Shown here: piece by piece, positions 35,289 through 44,417 of the stretch
Layout of the letters: each line of letters begins with the position of its first letter
Numbering within the stretch: position 1 is the stretch's first letter
Source of the DNA: Lachnospiraceae bacterium
GTDB taxonomy: Bacteria > Bacillota > Clostridia > Lachnospirales > Lachnospiraceae
DNA: 61,589 nucleotides
Assembly (NCBI GenBank): GCA_021153325.1
Contig: JAGKTQ010000012.1
Coordinates: forward strand, 1 to 61,589
Direction of reading: 5' to 3'
Translations under genes and position numbers: made by a program
Notes under the pieces: model-generated
Told to the model about the DNA's origin: nothing
What the model saw: the letters and a program-made list of their open reading frames with translations, nothing else
Databases searched by the model: none

Positions 35289-36281
35289 CTAATCTTCTCT
35301 ATATCCCGCAAGGAACTCTACATATTTTCCAGTTCCGATCGCTACTGCTGTCATCGGATCTTCCGCTGTCATTGTATTAATTCCTGTTTTCGCTGAAATT
35401 AAATCTTCTAATCCACGAAGCAGACTTCCTCCACCTGTTAATACGATACCTCTGTCTGCAATATCTGCAGCCAGTTCTGGTGGTGTTTTTTCCAATACAC
35501 TGTGAATCGTTTCCACAATCTGCGCTGTTGTCTCATGAAGCGCTTCTTCTGTTTCTTCTGAAGATACTTTTACCGTTTTTGGAAGACCTGTAACAAGGTT
35601 ACGTCCTCTTACATCCATGTAGTCCACTTCAGAACGTTTATAAGCAGATCCTATCTTAATCTTAATATCTTCTGCTGTTCTTTCACCGATCAAAAGGTTA
35701 TGTTTCTTACGCATGTAACGAACAAGCGCTTCATCGAAATCATCACCTGCTATTTTAATAGAGGCACTGACTACTGTTCCACCAAGAGAAATAACTGCAA
35801 TATCTGATGTACCGCCTCCGATATCTACGATCATATTTCCACATGGTTTGGAAATATCAATGCCTGCTCCAATTGCTGCTGCAATCGGTTCTTCAATAAT
35901 AGAAACCTCTCTTGCTCCTGCCTGATAAGTTGCATCTTCTACTGCCTTTTTCTCTACTTCTGTTACACCGCTCGGTACACATACCGCAATTCTTGGTTTA
36001 CGGAAAGTTTTCTTTCCAAGTGCCTTCTGAATAAAATATTTCATCATTTTTTCGGTAACAGTGTAATCTGAAATAACACCCTGTCTAAGCGGTCTTACCG
36101 CAACGATATTTCCCGGTGTTCTTCCTAACATAAGTCTTGCATCTTCGCCGATGGCTTTTATCTTATTTGTATCGCGATCAAAAGCAACTACCGAAGGCTC
36201 TTTTAAAACGACGCCTTTCCCCCTGATATAAACCAGAATGCTGGCAGTGCCCAAATCAATGCCGATGTCTGTATACTGCAT
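35289..36281 (-). CDS. mreB: MreB/Mbl-type actin-like cell-shape protein
   Basis: A 330-residue actin homologue. Phosphate-1 motif 'DIGIDLGTASILVYIRG', 'RPLRQGVISDYTVTEKMMKYF', phosphate-2 'MIVDIGGGTSDIAVISLGG' and adenosine motif 'GIVLTGGGSLLRGLEDLI' are all present. It polymerises under the membrane and guides wall synthesis. A strong promoter (36358-36385) sits upstream. The flagellar rod genes follow it, as in other motile Lachnospiraceae, where this copy is often called mbl. Confidence 0.93.
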   Translation of the reverse strand: MQYTDIGIDLGTASILVYIRGKGVVLKEPSVVAFDRDTNKIKAIGEDARLMLGRTPGNIVAVRPLRQGVISDYTVTEKMMKYFIQKALGKKTFRKPRIAVCVPSGVTEVEKKAVEDATYQAGAREVSIIEEPIAAAIGAGIDISKPCGNMIVDIGGGTSDIAVISLGGTVVSASIKIAGDDFDEALVRYMRKKHNLLIGERTAEDIKIKIGSAYKRSEVDYMDVRGRNLVTGLPKTVKVSSEETEEALHETTAQIVETIHSVLEKTPPELAADIADRGIVLTGGGSLLRGLEDLISAKTGINTMTAEDPMTAVAIGTGKYVEFLAGYRED

Positions 36282-36357
36282 AAAAACGTGATCCCCTTTC
36301 TAGTGGTATCTATATTTCAAAATTTTTAAAATGTCTATAGGTTAAACATACAAGGTC

Positions 36358-36385
36358 ATTATAACCCAAAAATATAGATTTTCAA
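36358..36385 (-). promoter_or_regulatory. Promoter of the mreB-flgF-flgG-flgJ unit
   Basis: TTGAAA (minus strand, 36380-36385) and TATAAT (36358-36363) are 16 bp apart, in an AT-rich gap between uvrA and mreB, 77 bp before the mreB start. Confidence 0.75.
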
Positions 36386-36458
36386 AGGGGTTTAACAAAA
36401 TTTTAAAAAATTCTAAAAAAATAACAGTTTCCGACATTCTTGAGTAAAAATAACCCCA

Positions 36459-39326
36459 TTATTCATGCTGTTTTGCCTTGTCCAGCATTTTTTGAATATA
36501 TACTCCTGTATATGAGTTTTCATTTTTAGCGACCTGCTCCGGTGTACCTTTTGCGATCACAGTACCACCTTTGTCTCCACCTTCCGGTCCGATATCGATA
36601 ATATAATCTGCTGTCTTGATCACATCCAGATTATGTTCGATCACAACGACTGTATTTCCACCATCTGCAAGCTTCTGCAAAATTTCTGTCAGTTTGTGTA
36701 CATCTGCAAAATGCAATCCGGTAGTTGGTTCATCTAAAATATAAATTGTCTTTCCGGTACTTCTCTTACTAAGTTCTGTTGCCAGCTTGATACGCTGTGC
36801 TTCACCTCCAGAAAGCTGTGTGGAGGGTTGACCCAATTTAATATAAGAAAGTCCTACATCATTTAATGTTTCTATTTTGCGTTTGATGGATGGTACATTT
36901 TCAAAAAATGGAACTGCCTCTTCTACCGTCATATCCAGAACATCATAAATGCTTTTTCCTTTGTATTTCACTTCCAAGGTCTCTCGGTTATAACGTTTGC
37001 CGCCGCACACCTCACATGGAACATATACATCCGGTAAAAAGTGCATCTCTATTTTGATAATTCCATCTCCACTACAAGCCTCGCATCTTCCACCCTTTAC
37101 ATTAAAGCTGAAACGTCCTTTTTTATATCCTTTGGCTTTCGCATCTGAAGTAGCTGCAAATAAGTCTCTAATCTGGTCAAACACGCCAGTATACGTTGCC
37201 GGATTGGAACGAGGTGTTCTTCCAATCGGAGACTGGTCAATATCAATAACCTTATCCAATTGCTCGATTCCCTCTATCGCTTTATGCTTTCCCGGAATTG
37301 TACGAGCTCGATTTAATTCCTTCGCAAGTCGTTTATATAAAATTTCATTTACAAGTGAACTTTTCCCCGAACCTGACACACCTGTCACACAAGTCATAAC
37401 ACCCAACGGAATTTCTACGTCGATATTTTTCAAATTATTCTCTGCAGCACCGCGCACTACTAATTTACCAGTAGGTTTTCTTCTCATTTTCGGAACGGGT
37501 ATCTGCATTTTACCGCTCAAGTACTGTCCTGTTACAGACCGCTCATTCTGCATGATTTCTTCCGCGGTTCCCGTTGCCACAACCTCTCCGCCATGGGAGC
37601 CTGCGCCCGGTCCGATATCTACAATATAATCTGCTGCAAACATAGTATCTTCATCATGCTCTACTACAAGGAGTGTATTGCCCATATCTTTCAAATTACG
37701 CAGAGTATTTAAGAGTTTATCATTATCCCTCTGATGCAATCCGATACTTGGCTCATCTAGAATATAGCAAACGCCCACCAGACCTGAACCGATCTGTGTA
37801 GCAAGACGGATTCTTTGCGCTTCTCCACCAGAAAGAGTACCTGTTGCTCTTGCCAAAGATAGATAGTCCAATCCGACATCGATCAGAAATCCCACTCTTG
37901 CACGTATCTCTTTTAATACTTGTTTCCCGATAAGCTCCTGCTGTTTTGTAAGCTGCATTTCCTGCAAAAACTGATGCAGCTTTCCAATGGACATAGAAGT
38001 AATTTCATGGATATTTTTATCACATACTGTAACTGCCAAAGCTTCTCTTTTCAAACGCATTCCGCCACATAATTTACATGGCGTGATTCGCATAAAAGTT
38101 TCAAATTCCTGTTTGATCGTATCCGAAGATGTTTCCCGGTAACGACGCTCTGTATTTTTGATCAAACCTTCAAAAGTGACTGGATATACTCCTTCCCCAC
38201 GCTGCCCTTTATAGTAAACCTTTACTTCTCTCGCGCCAATTCCATAAATGAGCATATCCTGAATTTCCGGATCAAGTTGTTCAAATGGTGTATCCAAACT
38301 GAATTTAAATTCTTTACTGAGTGCCTGCAAAATTGCATTTGTAAAGCTGGATGAATCTGTGCAGGACTGCCAACCCATAACCGTAATAGCTCCTTGATTG
38401 ATGCTAAGGCTTCTGTCCGGTATGATCAGTTCTGGATCAAATTCCATCTTATAACCAAGACCATAACAATCCGGGCAGGCACCAAAAGGATTGTTAAAAG
38501 AGAAGCTTCTTGGTTCTACTTCGCTAATGCTGATTCCGCAATCCGGGCAGGCGAAACTCTGGCTAAACTGCAGCATCTCTCCCTCGATCACATCGACCAT
38601 CAGAAGACCTTCTGCCAAGTTCAACACATTTTCAATAGAATCTGTGAGACGTGCTTCAATTCCCTCTTTTACGACAAGACGGTCTACAACGATTTCGATA
38701 TTGTGTTTGATATTTTTTTCCAGTGGTATTTCTTCAGTCAACTCATACAAATTGCCATCTACCCGTACACGCACATAACCGCTTCGTTTCGCACGTTCTA
38801 AAACTTTTGCATGTTCTCCTTTACGTCCACGAACAATGGATGCCAAAAGCTGTATTTTCGTGCCAACAGGCATTGACATGATCTGATCTACCATCTGATC
38901 TACGGTTTGTTTTTTAATTTCTTTTCCACAATTCGGACAATGGGGGATACCAATTCTTGCATAAAGCAGACGGAAATAATCATAAATTTCTGTCACTGTT
39001 CCTACCGTAGAACGCGGATTACGATTTGTCGATTTCTGGTCAATGGAAATTGCCGGAGAGAGTCCTTCAATTTTTTCTACATTCGGTTTTTCCATCTGCC
39101 CCAGAAACATTCTTGCATAAGAAGACAAAGATTCCATATAACGGCGTTGTCCTTCCGCGTAAATCGTATCAAATGCAAGAGAGGATTTTCCTGAACCGGA
39201 CAATCCTGTCAATACTACGAACTCATTTCTTGGAATGTCTACACTGATGTTCTTTAAATTATGTTCATTAGCTCCCCGTATTTTGATCACTTCTTTTTTA
39301 GGAAGCATTTTCTTATTTTCTTCCAT
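36459..39326 (-). CDS. uvrA: Excinuclease ABC subunit A
   Basis: A 955-residue damage-recognition ATPase with two ABC units. First Walker A 'VLTGLSGSGKSSLAFDTIYA', second 'CVTGVSGSGKSSLVNEILYK', signatures 'LSGGEAQRIRLATQIGSGLV' and 'LSGGEAQRIKLATELSKRST'. Zinc modules lie at 'CPDCGISISEVEP ... CPDCYGLG' and 'CEACSGDGIIKIE ... CEVCGGKRYN'. It scans DNA with UvrB in nucleotide excision repair. The Met at 39326 has AAAGGG upstream; 39341 is the alternative. It follows uvrB by 46 bp. Confidence 0.96.
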   Translation of the reverse strand: MEENKKMLPKKEVIKIRGANEHNLKNISVDIPRNEFVVLTGLSGSGKSSLAFDTIYAEGQRRYMESLSSYARMFLGQMEKPNVEKIEGLSPAISIDQKSTNRNPRSTVGTVTEIYDYFRLLYARIGIPHCPNCGKEIKKQTVDQMVDQIMSMPVGTKIQLLASIVRGRKGEHAKVLERAKRSGYVRVRVDGNLYELTEEIPLEKNIKHNIEIVVDRLVVKEGIEARLTDSIENVLNLAEGLLMVDVIEGEMLQFSQSFACPDCGISISEVEPRSFSFNNPFGACPDCYGLGYKMEFDPELIIPDRSLSINQGAITVMGWQSCTDSSSFTNAILQALSKEFKFSLDTPFEQLDPEIQDMLIYGIGAREVKVYYKGQRGEGVYPVTFEGLIKNTERRYRETSSDTIKQEFETFMRITPCKLCGGMRLKREALAVTVCDKNIHEITSMSIGKLHQFLQEMQLTKQQELIGKQVLKEIRARVGFLIDVGLDYLSLARATGTLSGGEAQRIRLATQIGSGLVGVCYILDEPSIGLHQRDNDKLLNTLRNLKDMGNTLLVVEHDEDTMFAADYIVDIGPGAGSHGGEVVATGTAEEIMQNERSVTGQYLSGKMQIPVPKMRRKPTGKLVVRGAAENNLKNIDVEIPLGVMTCVTGVSGSGKSSLVNEILYKRLAKELNRARTIPGKHKAIEGIEQLDKVIDIDQSPIGRTPRSNPATYTGVFDQIRDLFAATSDAKAKGYKKGRFSFNVKGGRCEACSGDGIIKIEMHFLPDVYVPCEVCGGKRYNRETLEVKYKGKSIYDVLDMTVEEAVPFFENVPSIKRKIETLNDVGLSYIKLGQPSTQLSGGEAQRIKLATELSKRSTGKTIYILDEPTTGLHFADVHKLTEILQKLADGGNTVVVIEHNLDVIKTADYIIDIGPEGGDKGGTVIAKGTPEQVAKNENSYTGVYIQKMLDKAKQHE

Positions 39327-39372
39327 TTTGTTCCCTTTCATGCCTTTCTCTTATCTGCGTTTTTATTTCGTA

Positions 39373-41382
39373 CTACTTGCCTGCATCTTCTATTTCCTGA
39401 AGCTGTTTTTTCAGCTCAATCATCTTATCACGCAGCTCTGCTGCCGCTTCGAAATTCAATTCTGCTGCTGCCTTCTGCATCTTTTTCTGAACATCCGCTA
39501 TCAGCTTCTCCAGCTCTTTCTTCGTCATAGATTCCGGATCTTTTTCGAATCGTACTTCTTCCTGTGCGATCTGTTTAGAAATACTGATCAGATCACGGAC
39601 TGCTTTCTTGATCGTCTGTGGTGTAATACCATGCTCTTCATTATATTTTTGCTGAATCTGTCTACGACGCTTAGTCTCTTCAATCGCTCGACTCATAGAA
39701 TCTGTCATATTATCCGCATACATGATAACATGACCTTCTGCATTTCTCGCAGCACGTCCAACAGTCTGTATCAGCGAGGTCTCAGATCGAAGGAAACCTT
39801 CCTTGTCCGCATCCAAAATTGCCACAAGGGAAATCTCGGGAATATCCAGTCCTTCACGCAATAGGTTGATTCCCACCAGAACATCAAAAATATCCAGACG
39901 CATATCACGGATAATCTGTGCACGCTCCAGCGTATCAATATCAGAGTGAAGATATTTGACACGAATACCCACTTCTCGCATGTAATCCGTCAAATCTTCC
40001 GCCATCCGTTTTGTTAATGTAGTAACAAGAACTTTATTCTTCTTCTCAATCTCTTTTTTAATCTCAGAAATCAGATCATCAATCTGCCCTTCCACTGGGC
40101 GCACATCAATTTCCGGATCTAACAATCCGGTCGGACGGATTACCTGCTCCGTACGCAAAAGTTCATGCTCTGCCTCATAATCCGAAGGGGTTGCTGACAC
40201 AAACAAAAGCTGGTCTATATGCTGCTCGAACTCATCAAAATTCAAAGGACGATTATCTAAGGCTGATGGTAAACGAAAACCATAATCTACAAGTGTATTT
40301 TTACGGGAACGGTCACCCGCGAACATACCTCGTATCTGTGGTACTGTAATGTGCGACTCATCCACTATGATCAGATAGTCATCTCCAAAATAATCCATTA
40401 ATGTATGAGGCATTGCACCCTCTTCCATTCCATTTAAATGTCTGGAATAGTTTTCAATACCGGAACAAAAACCAGTTTCCCGAAGCATCTCAATATCAAA
40501 GTTAGTTCTTTCCGCAATACGTTGTGCCTCGATCAGCTTGTCCTCTCCTTTAAAAAATCGAACTCGCTCTTCCATTTCTTTTTCTATATTTTCACAGGCT
40601 GCCTTTATTTTGTCCTGAGAAACTACATAGTGGGAAGCAGGGAAAATTGCAATATGTTCCAGACTGGAATGCACCTGCCCCGTCAAAGGATCTGTCTCTG
40701 TAATACGGTCTATCTCATCTCCAAAAAATTCTACTCTTATTAAATAGTCACCGCCCTGTGCAGGATAGATCTCTAACACATCTCCGCGCACACGAAAGCT
40801 TCCTCGCTCAATATCCAATTCATTACGGTTATATTGTATATCAATAAGTTCCCGTATGACCTCATCCCTATCCTTCGTCATACCCGGTCGCAGGGATACG
40901 ATCATTTCCTGATAATCATCCGGACTTCCCAATCCATAAATACAAGAAACACTGGCAACTACAATAACGTCCTTCCGCTCCGTCAAAGAGGCAGTCGCAG
41001 AAAGGCGCAGTTTATCAATTTCATCATTAATTGCAGAATCCTTTGCAATATAAGTATCCGAAGAAGGCACATAAGCCTCCGGTTGATAGTAATCATAATA
41101 GGACACAAAATACTCTACTGCATTTTCCGGAAAATATTCTTTAAACTCGGAGTACAACTGACCTGCTAAGGTTTTATTGTGCGCTATTATCAAAGTCGGT
41201 TTATTTAATTCGGCAATCACATTTGCCATTGTAAAAGTTTTACCGGAACCTGTAACCCCCAGTAAAGTCTGGAATTGATTGCCTTCTTTGAAGCCTTCCA
41301 CCAATTCTTTTATCGCTTGTGGCTGGTCTCCTGTAGGCTTATATTCAGAATGAAGTTTAAAGATTTTTTGTTCATCTTGCAC
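39373..41382 (-). CDS. uvrB: Excinuclease ABC subunit B
   Basis: A 669-residue helicase-like repair protein: Walker A 'QTLLGVTGSGKTFTMANVI', the beta-hairpin tip 'YYDYYQPEAYVP' that clamps damaged DNA, 'IIVDESHITVPQIRGMFAGD', 'LREGLDIPEISLVAILDADKEGFLR' motifs in part, and a C-terminal UVR domain 'LEKLIADVQKKMQKAAAELN'. The start is GTG at 41382, 8 bp after GGAGG; a second GTG at 41391 is too close to the ribosome site. A LexA-type box lies about 260 bp upstream, next to the mobile element, so SOS control may have been disturbed by the insertion. Confidence 0.96.
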   Translation of the reverse strand: MQDEQKIFKLHSEYKPTGDQPQAIKELVEGFKEGNQFQTLLGVTGSGKTFTMANVIAELNKPTLIIAHNKTLAGQLYSEFKEYFPENAVEYFVSYYDYYQPEAYVPSSDTYIAKDSAINDEIDKLRLSATASLTERKDVIVVASVSCIYGLGSPDDYQEMIVSLRPGMTKDRDEVIRELIDIQYNRNELDIERGSFRVRGDVLEIYPAQGGDYLIRVEFFGDEIDRITETDPLTGQVHSSLEHIAIFPASHYVVSQDKIKAACENIEKEMEERVRFFKGEDKLIEAQRIAERTNFDIEMLRETGFCSGIENYSRHLNGMEEGAMPHTLMDYFGDDYLIIVDESHITVPQIRGMFAGDRSRKNTLVDYGFRLPSALDNRPLNFDEFEQHIDQLLFVSATPSDYEAEHELLRTEQVIRPTGLLDPEIDVRPVEGQIDDLISEIKKEIEKKNKVLVTTLTKRMAEDLTDYMREVGIRVKYLHSDIDTLERAQIIRDMRLDIFDVLVGINLLREGLDIPEISLVAILDADKEGFLRSETSLIQTVGRAARNAEGHVIMYADNMTDSMSRAIEETKRRRQIQQKYNEEHGITPQTIKKAVRDLISISKQIAQEEVRFEKDPESMTKKELEKLIADVQKKMQKAAAELNFEAAAELRDKMIELKKQLQEIEDAGK

Positions 41383-41413
41383 AAAAACCACCTCCGATTC
41401 TCGTAGTAAAAAA

Positions 41414-41504
41414 GTCGTCTATTAACCAAAAATTCGTCGTGGAAATTGATTTTTTCGTCGTGACTTTTTGCTCAATCAGGTTAAAATGGCTCCACGACGA
41501 ATTT
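41414..41504. repeat. Clustered TCGTC repeats in the uvrB leader, possible attachment-site region
   Basis: A perfect 13-bp inverted repeat, AAATTCGTCGTGG (41430-41442) and CCACGACGAATTT (41492-41504), plus direct copies of the core at 41414-41419 (GTCGTC) and 41454-41462 (TTCGTCGTG), spaced 19-21 bp. The gap from 41383 to 41661 holds no gene. It borders the tandem integrases, so these may be recombinase arm sites, or a regulatory structure of the uvrB leader. The exact attachment core cannot be set without the other end. Confidence 0.45.
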
Positions 41505-41641
41505 CGTTCACAATTTCTCATTTTTGCAACTCAGTAAACCGAGCTTCATTTACATGGACTATATGGAATTAATCAGACCAAACATTATAACCACTGAAAA
41601 TATAGTATACCACAAAGCCTTCAAAAAGTACATAGTATAAC

Positions 41642-41653
41642 GAACATTAGTTC
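41642..41653 (-). promoter_or_regulatory. LexA (SOS) box with adjacent -10 of uvrB
   Basis: GAACATTAGTTC fits the Firmicutes LexA consensus GAAC-N4-GTTC exactly and is symmetrical. On the minus strand TATACT (41634-41639) follows 2 bp after, so a bound LexA would cover the promoter of uvrB. The -35 position (about 41657-41662) is poor and lies at the integrase gene end, so it may be hybrid with the mobile element. Confidence 0.6.
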
Positions 41654-41661
41654 TGTTATTT

Positions 41662-42975
41662 TTATGCAGGCTCCGGCAAGTACTCTGAAACATCCAGTAC
41701 AATCTCCAACAGCTCCTGTCTGAAACGCTCCTCTGCTTCCAAATCAGGCAGCACCCCTTTCATATAAGCTTCCATCTCCGGTACACCATCAGCTATAATA
41801 TTTCTATTATCCCCATAAGTATCCATCGTTATTATCTCTTTGGCATGCCCCATCAGCTTAGATACCGCTTTGGGGTTAAAAGACTCTTTCAGCAAAAGTG
41901 TACAATAGGTGGTGCGCAGATCGTGCCATCGTATATCAGGCAATCCATTATCAGCAAGAAGCTTTTTATAATGCTGAAAATGAAACCCTTTGCTTCTTGG
42001 TCTGCCATAAGTGGAGCAACAAATATAATTCCCATCAAAGAACGGATTTGATTTATCATTGATTCGTCTTTTTCGGTTCATCTCATATTTCTGTCGTTCT
42101 TCCAAAATCGCCTCGAACACAATATCAGGTATCGGCAGCTCTCTATAACTTGACTCCGTCTTTAATCCAATTTCCTGCTTCGTAAGTGTCTTGGGAGCAA
42201 ATTCTTCCTTATCTGCATTATGCACTCTGCCAAGCTGACGTTCCACTTTTAAAGTACGATTGATATAATCGACATCAGAATATTTCAGACCATTAATTTC
42301 AGACCTGCGAAGCCCCATAAGCACATTAAACATTACCTGCATATGTATCGGTGTATTTTTGCTTTTTTCTAATAGAATCTGAATCTGTTCCAATGTCAAA
42401 GTTTTGGTAGTATCAATATTTCTGGTTCTAAAGCCAGCTTTTCTTTGTGAGTTTCCTGCTTTTGGCAAATTCACTCCTTTCACCGGATTGTTGGAAATTA
42501 CTTTCTTAGTTACGGCATAATCAAAAGAGACATTCATAATTGTCTTAACCTGTTCCGCTACTGACCTTGAATAGTCTGCTTTAGTATTAAACAATTTCTG
42601 AATGTCTCCACGATTTACGTCTGCCATTTTCTTTTTACCCAGTACAGGAATAATATGATTTTTCACGATACCACAATAGCTATAGTAGGTTTCATGACTG
42701 TCTGTACGTTTCTTAATATCGTTCTCCAGCCAGAAGTTCATATAGTCAGCCACCTTAACATATGCATACACAATGAATGTACCATTATATAACTCTGCAA
42801 TCGTTTTTTCTCTCGCCTTATTAGCTTCTTTCTCTGTTTTAAATCCCGACTTCTGCTGTGGCTTCTCACTACCATCTGCATATTTCAGAAATATTCTGTA
42901 GCCGAAGCCATCTCGCACAGGAACAACCTGTGCGACACGCCATCCGACATAATTCTGTAATTTCAAGTCTAACAT
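41662..42975 (-). CDS. Tyrosine recombinase (phage-type integrase), first of a tandem pair
   Basis: A 437-residue integrase. An AP2-like arm-binding start (residues 10-60, 'RIFLKYADGSEKPQQKSGF') and a core-binding SAM-like domain come before the catalytic domain. Catalytic residues are visible: Arg in 'MGLRRSEINGLKYSDV', His-x-x-Arg in 'WHDLRTTYCTLLL', His in 'KLMGHAKEIITMDTYGD', whose Tyr is the likely nucleophile. Its start overlaps the end of the second recombinase by 7 bp, so both are translated together. It is the gene nearest the chromosome junction, as expected for an integrase. Confidence 0.92.
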   Translation of the reverse strand: MLDLKLQNYVGWRVAQVVPVRDGFGYRIFLKYADGSEKPQQKSGFKTEKEANKAREKTIAELYNGTFIVYAYVKVADYMNFWLENDIKKRTDSHETYYSYCGIVKNHIIPVLGKKKMADVNRGDIQKLFNTKADYSRSVAEQVKTIMNVSFDYAVTKKVISNNPVKGVNLPKAGNSQRKAGFRTRNIDTTKTLTLEQIQILLEKSKNTPIHMQVMFNVLMGLRRSEINGLKYSDVDYINRTLKVERQLGRVHNADKEEFAPKTLTKQEIGLKTESSYRELPIPDIVFEAILEERQKYEMNRKRRINDKSNPFFDGNYICCSTYGRPRSKGFHFQHYKKLLADNGLPDIRWHDLRTTYCTLLLKESFNPKAVSKLMGHAKEIITMDTYGDNRNIIADGVPEMEAYMKGVLPDLEAEERFRQELLEIVLDVSEYLPEPA

Positions 42976-44162
42976 ACTGCTGCACTCCCTTCCGGAACAA
43001 AAGTATTGTTCATAAAGCTTATAATTTGCTCGTTCTCGTCCATTACGTCACAATAGTATTCAAACGTAGTCGTAACAGATGCATGACCTAACAATGCTGA
43101 TATTTTAATTAAAGGGACTCCCTTCTCAATCAAAATCGTAGCATACATATGTCGGAGTCCATGCACAGTAATGTGTGGCAACCCATTTCTGGAACATAAC
43201 TTTGTTAAAGCTGTATTCATAGAAGCCGTAGAATGGGGTACACCATTTTCCTGACACGAAATATAATCGTGGTCATAATAATCCTCTCCATACTTCTGTT
43301 TATTAGCTTCAATCAGTTTTTTTCTTTTCTCGATTTCTTCTGCAATAGCCAAAGGTATTTTAAGCATTCTATAACTGTTGTCTGTTTTAGGTTCTTTTTC
43401 TACAACCTTATATTCCTCAATCTTGCTACTTCCTTTTGGAATAATGGGGTTTGATGTAATCTGCCTTTGAATATAAATGGTACTGTTTTCAGGATTAAAA
43501 TCACTAAACTTCAAACCAGCAATCTCTCCCTTTCTAAGACCGGAAAACAATGCCAACATAATCTCCAAATACCAGCCACTATCATAGGCAGCACTCAACA
43601 ACCTCTTAATATTCGCCTTGTTTAATATCGTGATTTTCGGTTTCTTCCTCGGATATGGCTTTGTTGCCTGTATCGGATTCGTTTTGATATATCCATCTAC
43701 AACTGCTTCTTTCAGAGCCATATAGAGAAATTCTCTAGACTTATTACCAGCAGATTCACAGGACTTCGATACCACATCCAACAATGAATCAAAAAATTCC
43801 ACATTGGCAAATCGTAATTTTATGTCCTGCTGTAAATTAGGAAGAATCAAATCGTAGAGAGTATAGGCACAAATCATGCGTGTGCTGTTCTCAACACGTT
43901 CAGAAAATACTTCTTCAAACCAATAAAGCAAGTAATCTTTCAGACCTATCTCTTTATTGACTTTAGTTGCTACCTGCAACTTTCTGCTTTCTTTTTTAAA
44001 CTCTTCCTCATGTTTATAATAGCTGGCTTCTGCTTCTGCCTCCGATTGAAAACCTCCACGCTTGCTATATTTTACACTTCCATCCGGCTGCAACAGCTTA
44101 ACTCTGTGAAACCAGGAGTTGCCCTCATAAAAGGCAACCCCCTTGTTCTTTTTCTGTGACAT
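42969..44162 (-). CDS. Tyrosine recombinase (phage-type integrase), second of a tandem pair
   Basis: A 397-residue integrase of the same family but clearly different sequence. AP2-like N-terminus ('WFHRVKLLQPDGSVKYSKRG'), then the catalytic domain with 'FSGLRKGEIAGLKFSDF' (Arg), 'VHGLRHMYATILI' (His, Arg) and 'LLGHASVTTTFEYYCDVM' (His, Tyr). All key residues are kept, so both recombinases look active. GGAGG lies 8 bp before the ATG. It follows the excisionase-like gene by 18 bp and overlaps the next recombinase by 7 bp. Confidence 0.92.
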   Translation of the reverse strand: MSQKKNKGVAFYEGNSWFHRVKLLQPDGSVKYSKRGGFQSEAEAEASYYKHEEEFKKESRKLQVATKVNKEIGLKDYLLYWFEEVFSERVENSTRMICAYTLYDLILPNLQQDIKLRFANVEFFDSLLDVVSKSCESAGNKSREFLYMALKEAVVDGYIKTNPIQATKPYPRKKPKITILNKANIKRLLSAAYDSGWYLEIMLALFSGLRKGEIAGLKFSDFNPENSTIYIQRQITSNPIIPKGSSKIEEYKVVEKEPKTDNSYRMLKIPLAIAEEIEKRKKLIEANKQKYGEDYYDHDYISCQENGVPHSTASMNTALTKLCSRNGLPHITVHGLRHMYATILIEKGVPLIKISALLGHASVTTTFEYYCDVMDENEQIISFMNNTFVPEGSAAVC

Positions 44163-44180
44163 TATGTAACACCTCCAAAA

Positions 44181-44396
44181 TTAAGCACATCCGTTGAGCC
44201 ATTCATCAAAGCTCCGCTTCGGTACACGGAAAAGCTTACCTATTTTTATAACCTTAAACGGCGGGTCTTTCTGTTCATAAATTTCTTCCAAAAAGGTATA
44301 GGATTTGGATTTGCCTATACCTAAAATTTTCTGAATATCCGCTGCTAAATAGACCTGCTGGTCTACTGTTGTATCTCTGCTAATATTTACATTCAT
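44181..44396 (-). CDS. Excisionase-like small DNA-binding protein
   Basis: A 71-residue protein with a winged-helix MerR/Xis-type fold signature: 'YLAADIQKILGIGKSKSYTF', then 'FKVIKIGKLFRVPKRSFDEWL', the helix-turn-helix_17 pattern. AAGGAG precedes the ATG. Placed directly upstream of the two integrases, it probably steers excision. It follows the large DUF927-like gene by 21 bp, so the four genes form an operon. Confidence 0.82.
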   Translation of the reverse strand: MNVNISRDTTVDQQVYLAADIQKILGIGKSKSYTFLEEIYEQKDPPFKVIKIGKLFRVPKRSFDEWLNGCA

Positions 44397-44417
44397 AATC
44401 CATCTTCTCCTTCCAAC

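Noticed and set aside
36997..37629. 210-codon plus-strand frame opposite uvrA
   Set aside because: Antisense shadow of a strongly conserved gene, with no ribosome site or family match.
39235..39864. 209-codon plus-strand frame opposite uvrA/uvrB
   Set aside because: Cys/Phe/Leu-rich antisense product across the two gene ends; no support as a gene.
41414..41504. CRISPR-like array
   Set aside because: The repeated core is only 5-10 bp with uneven spacing and mixed orientation; no repeat-spacer pattern.
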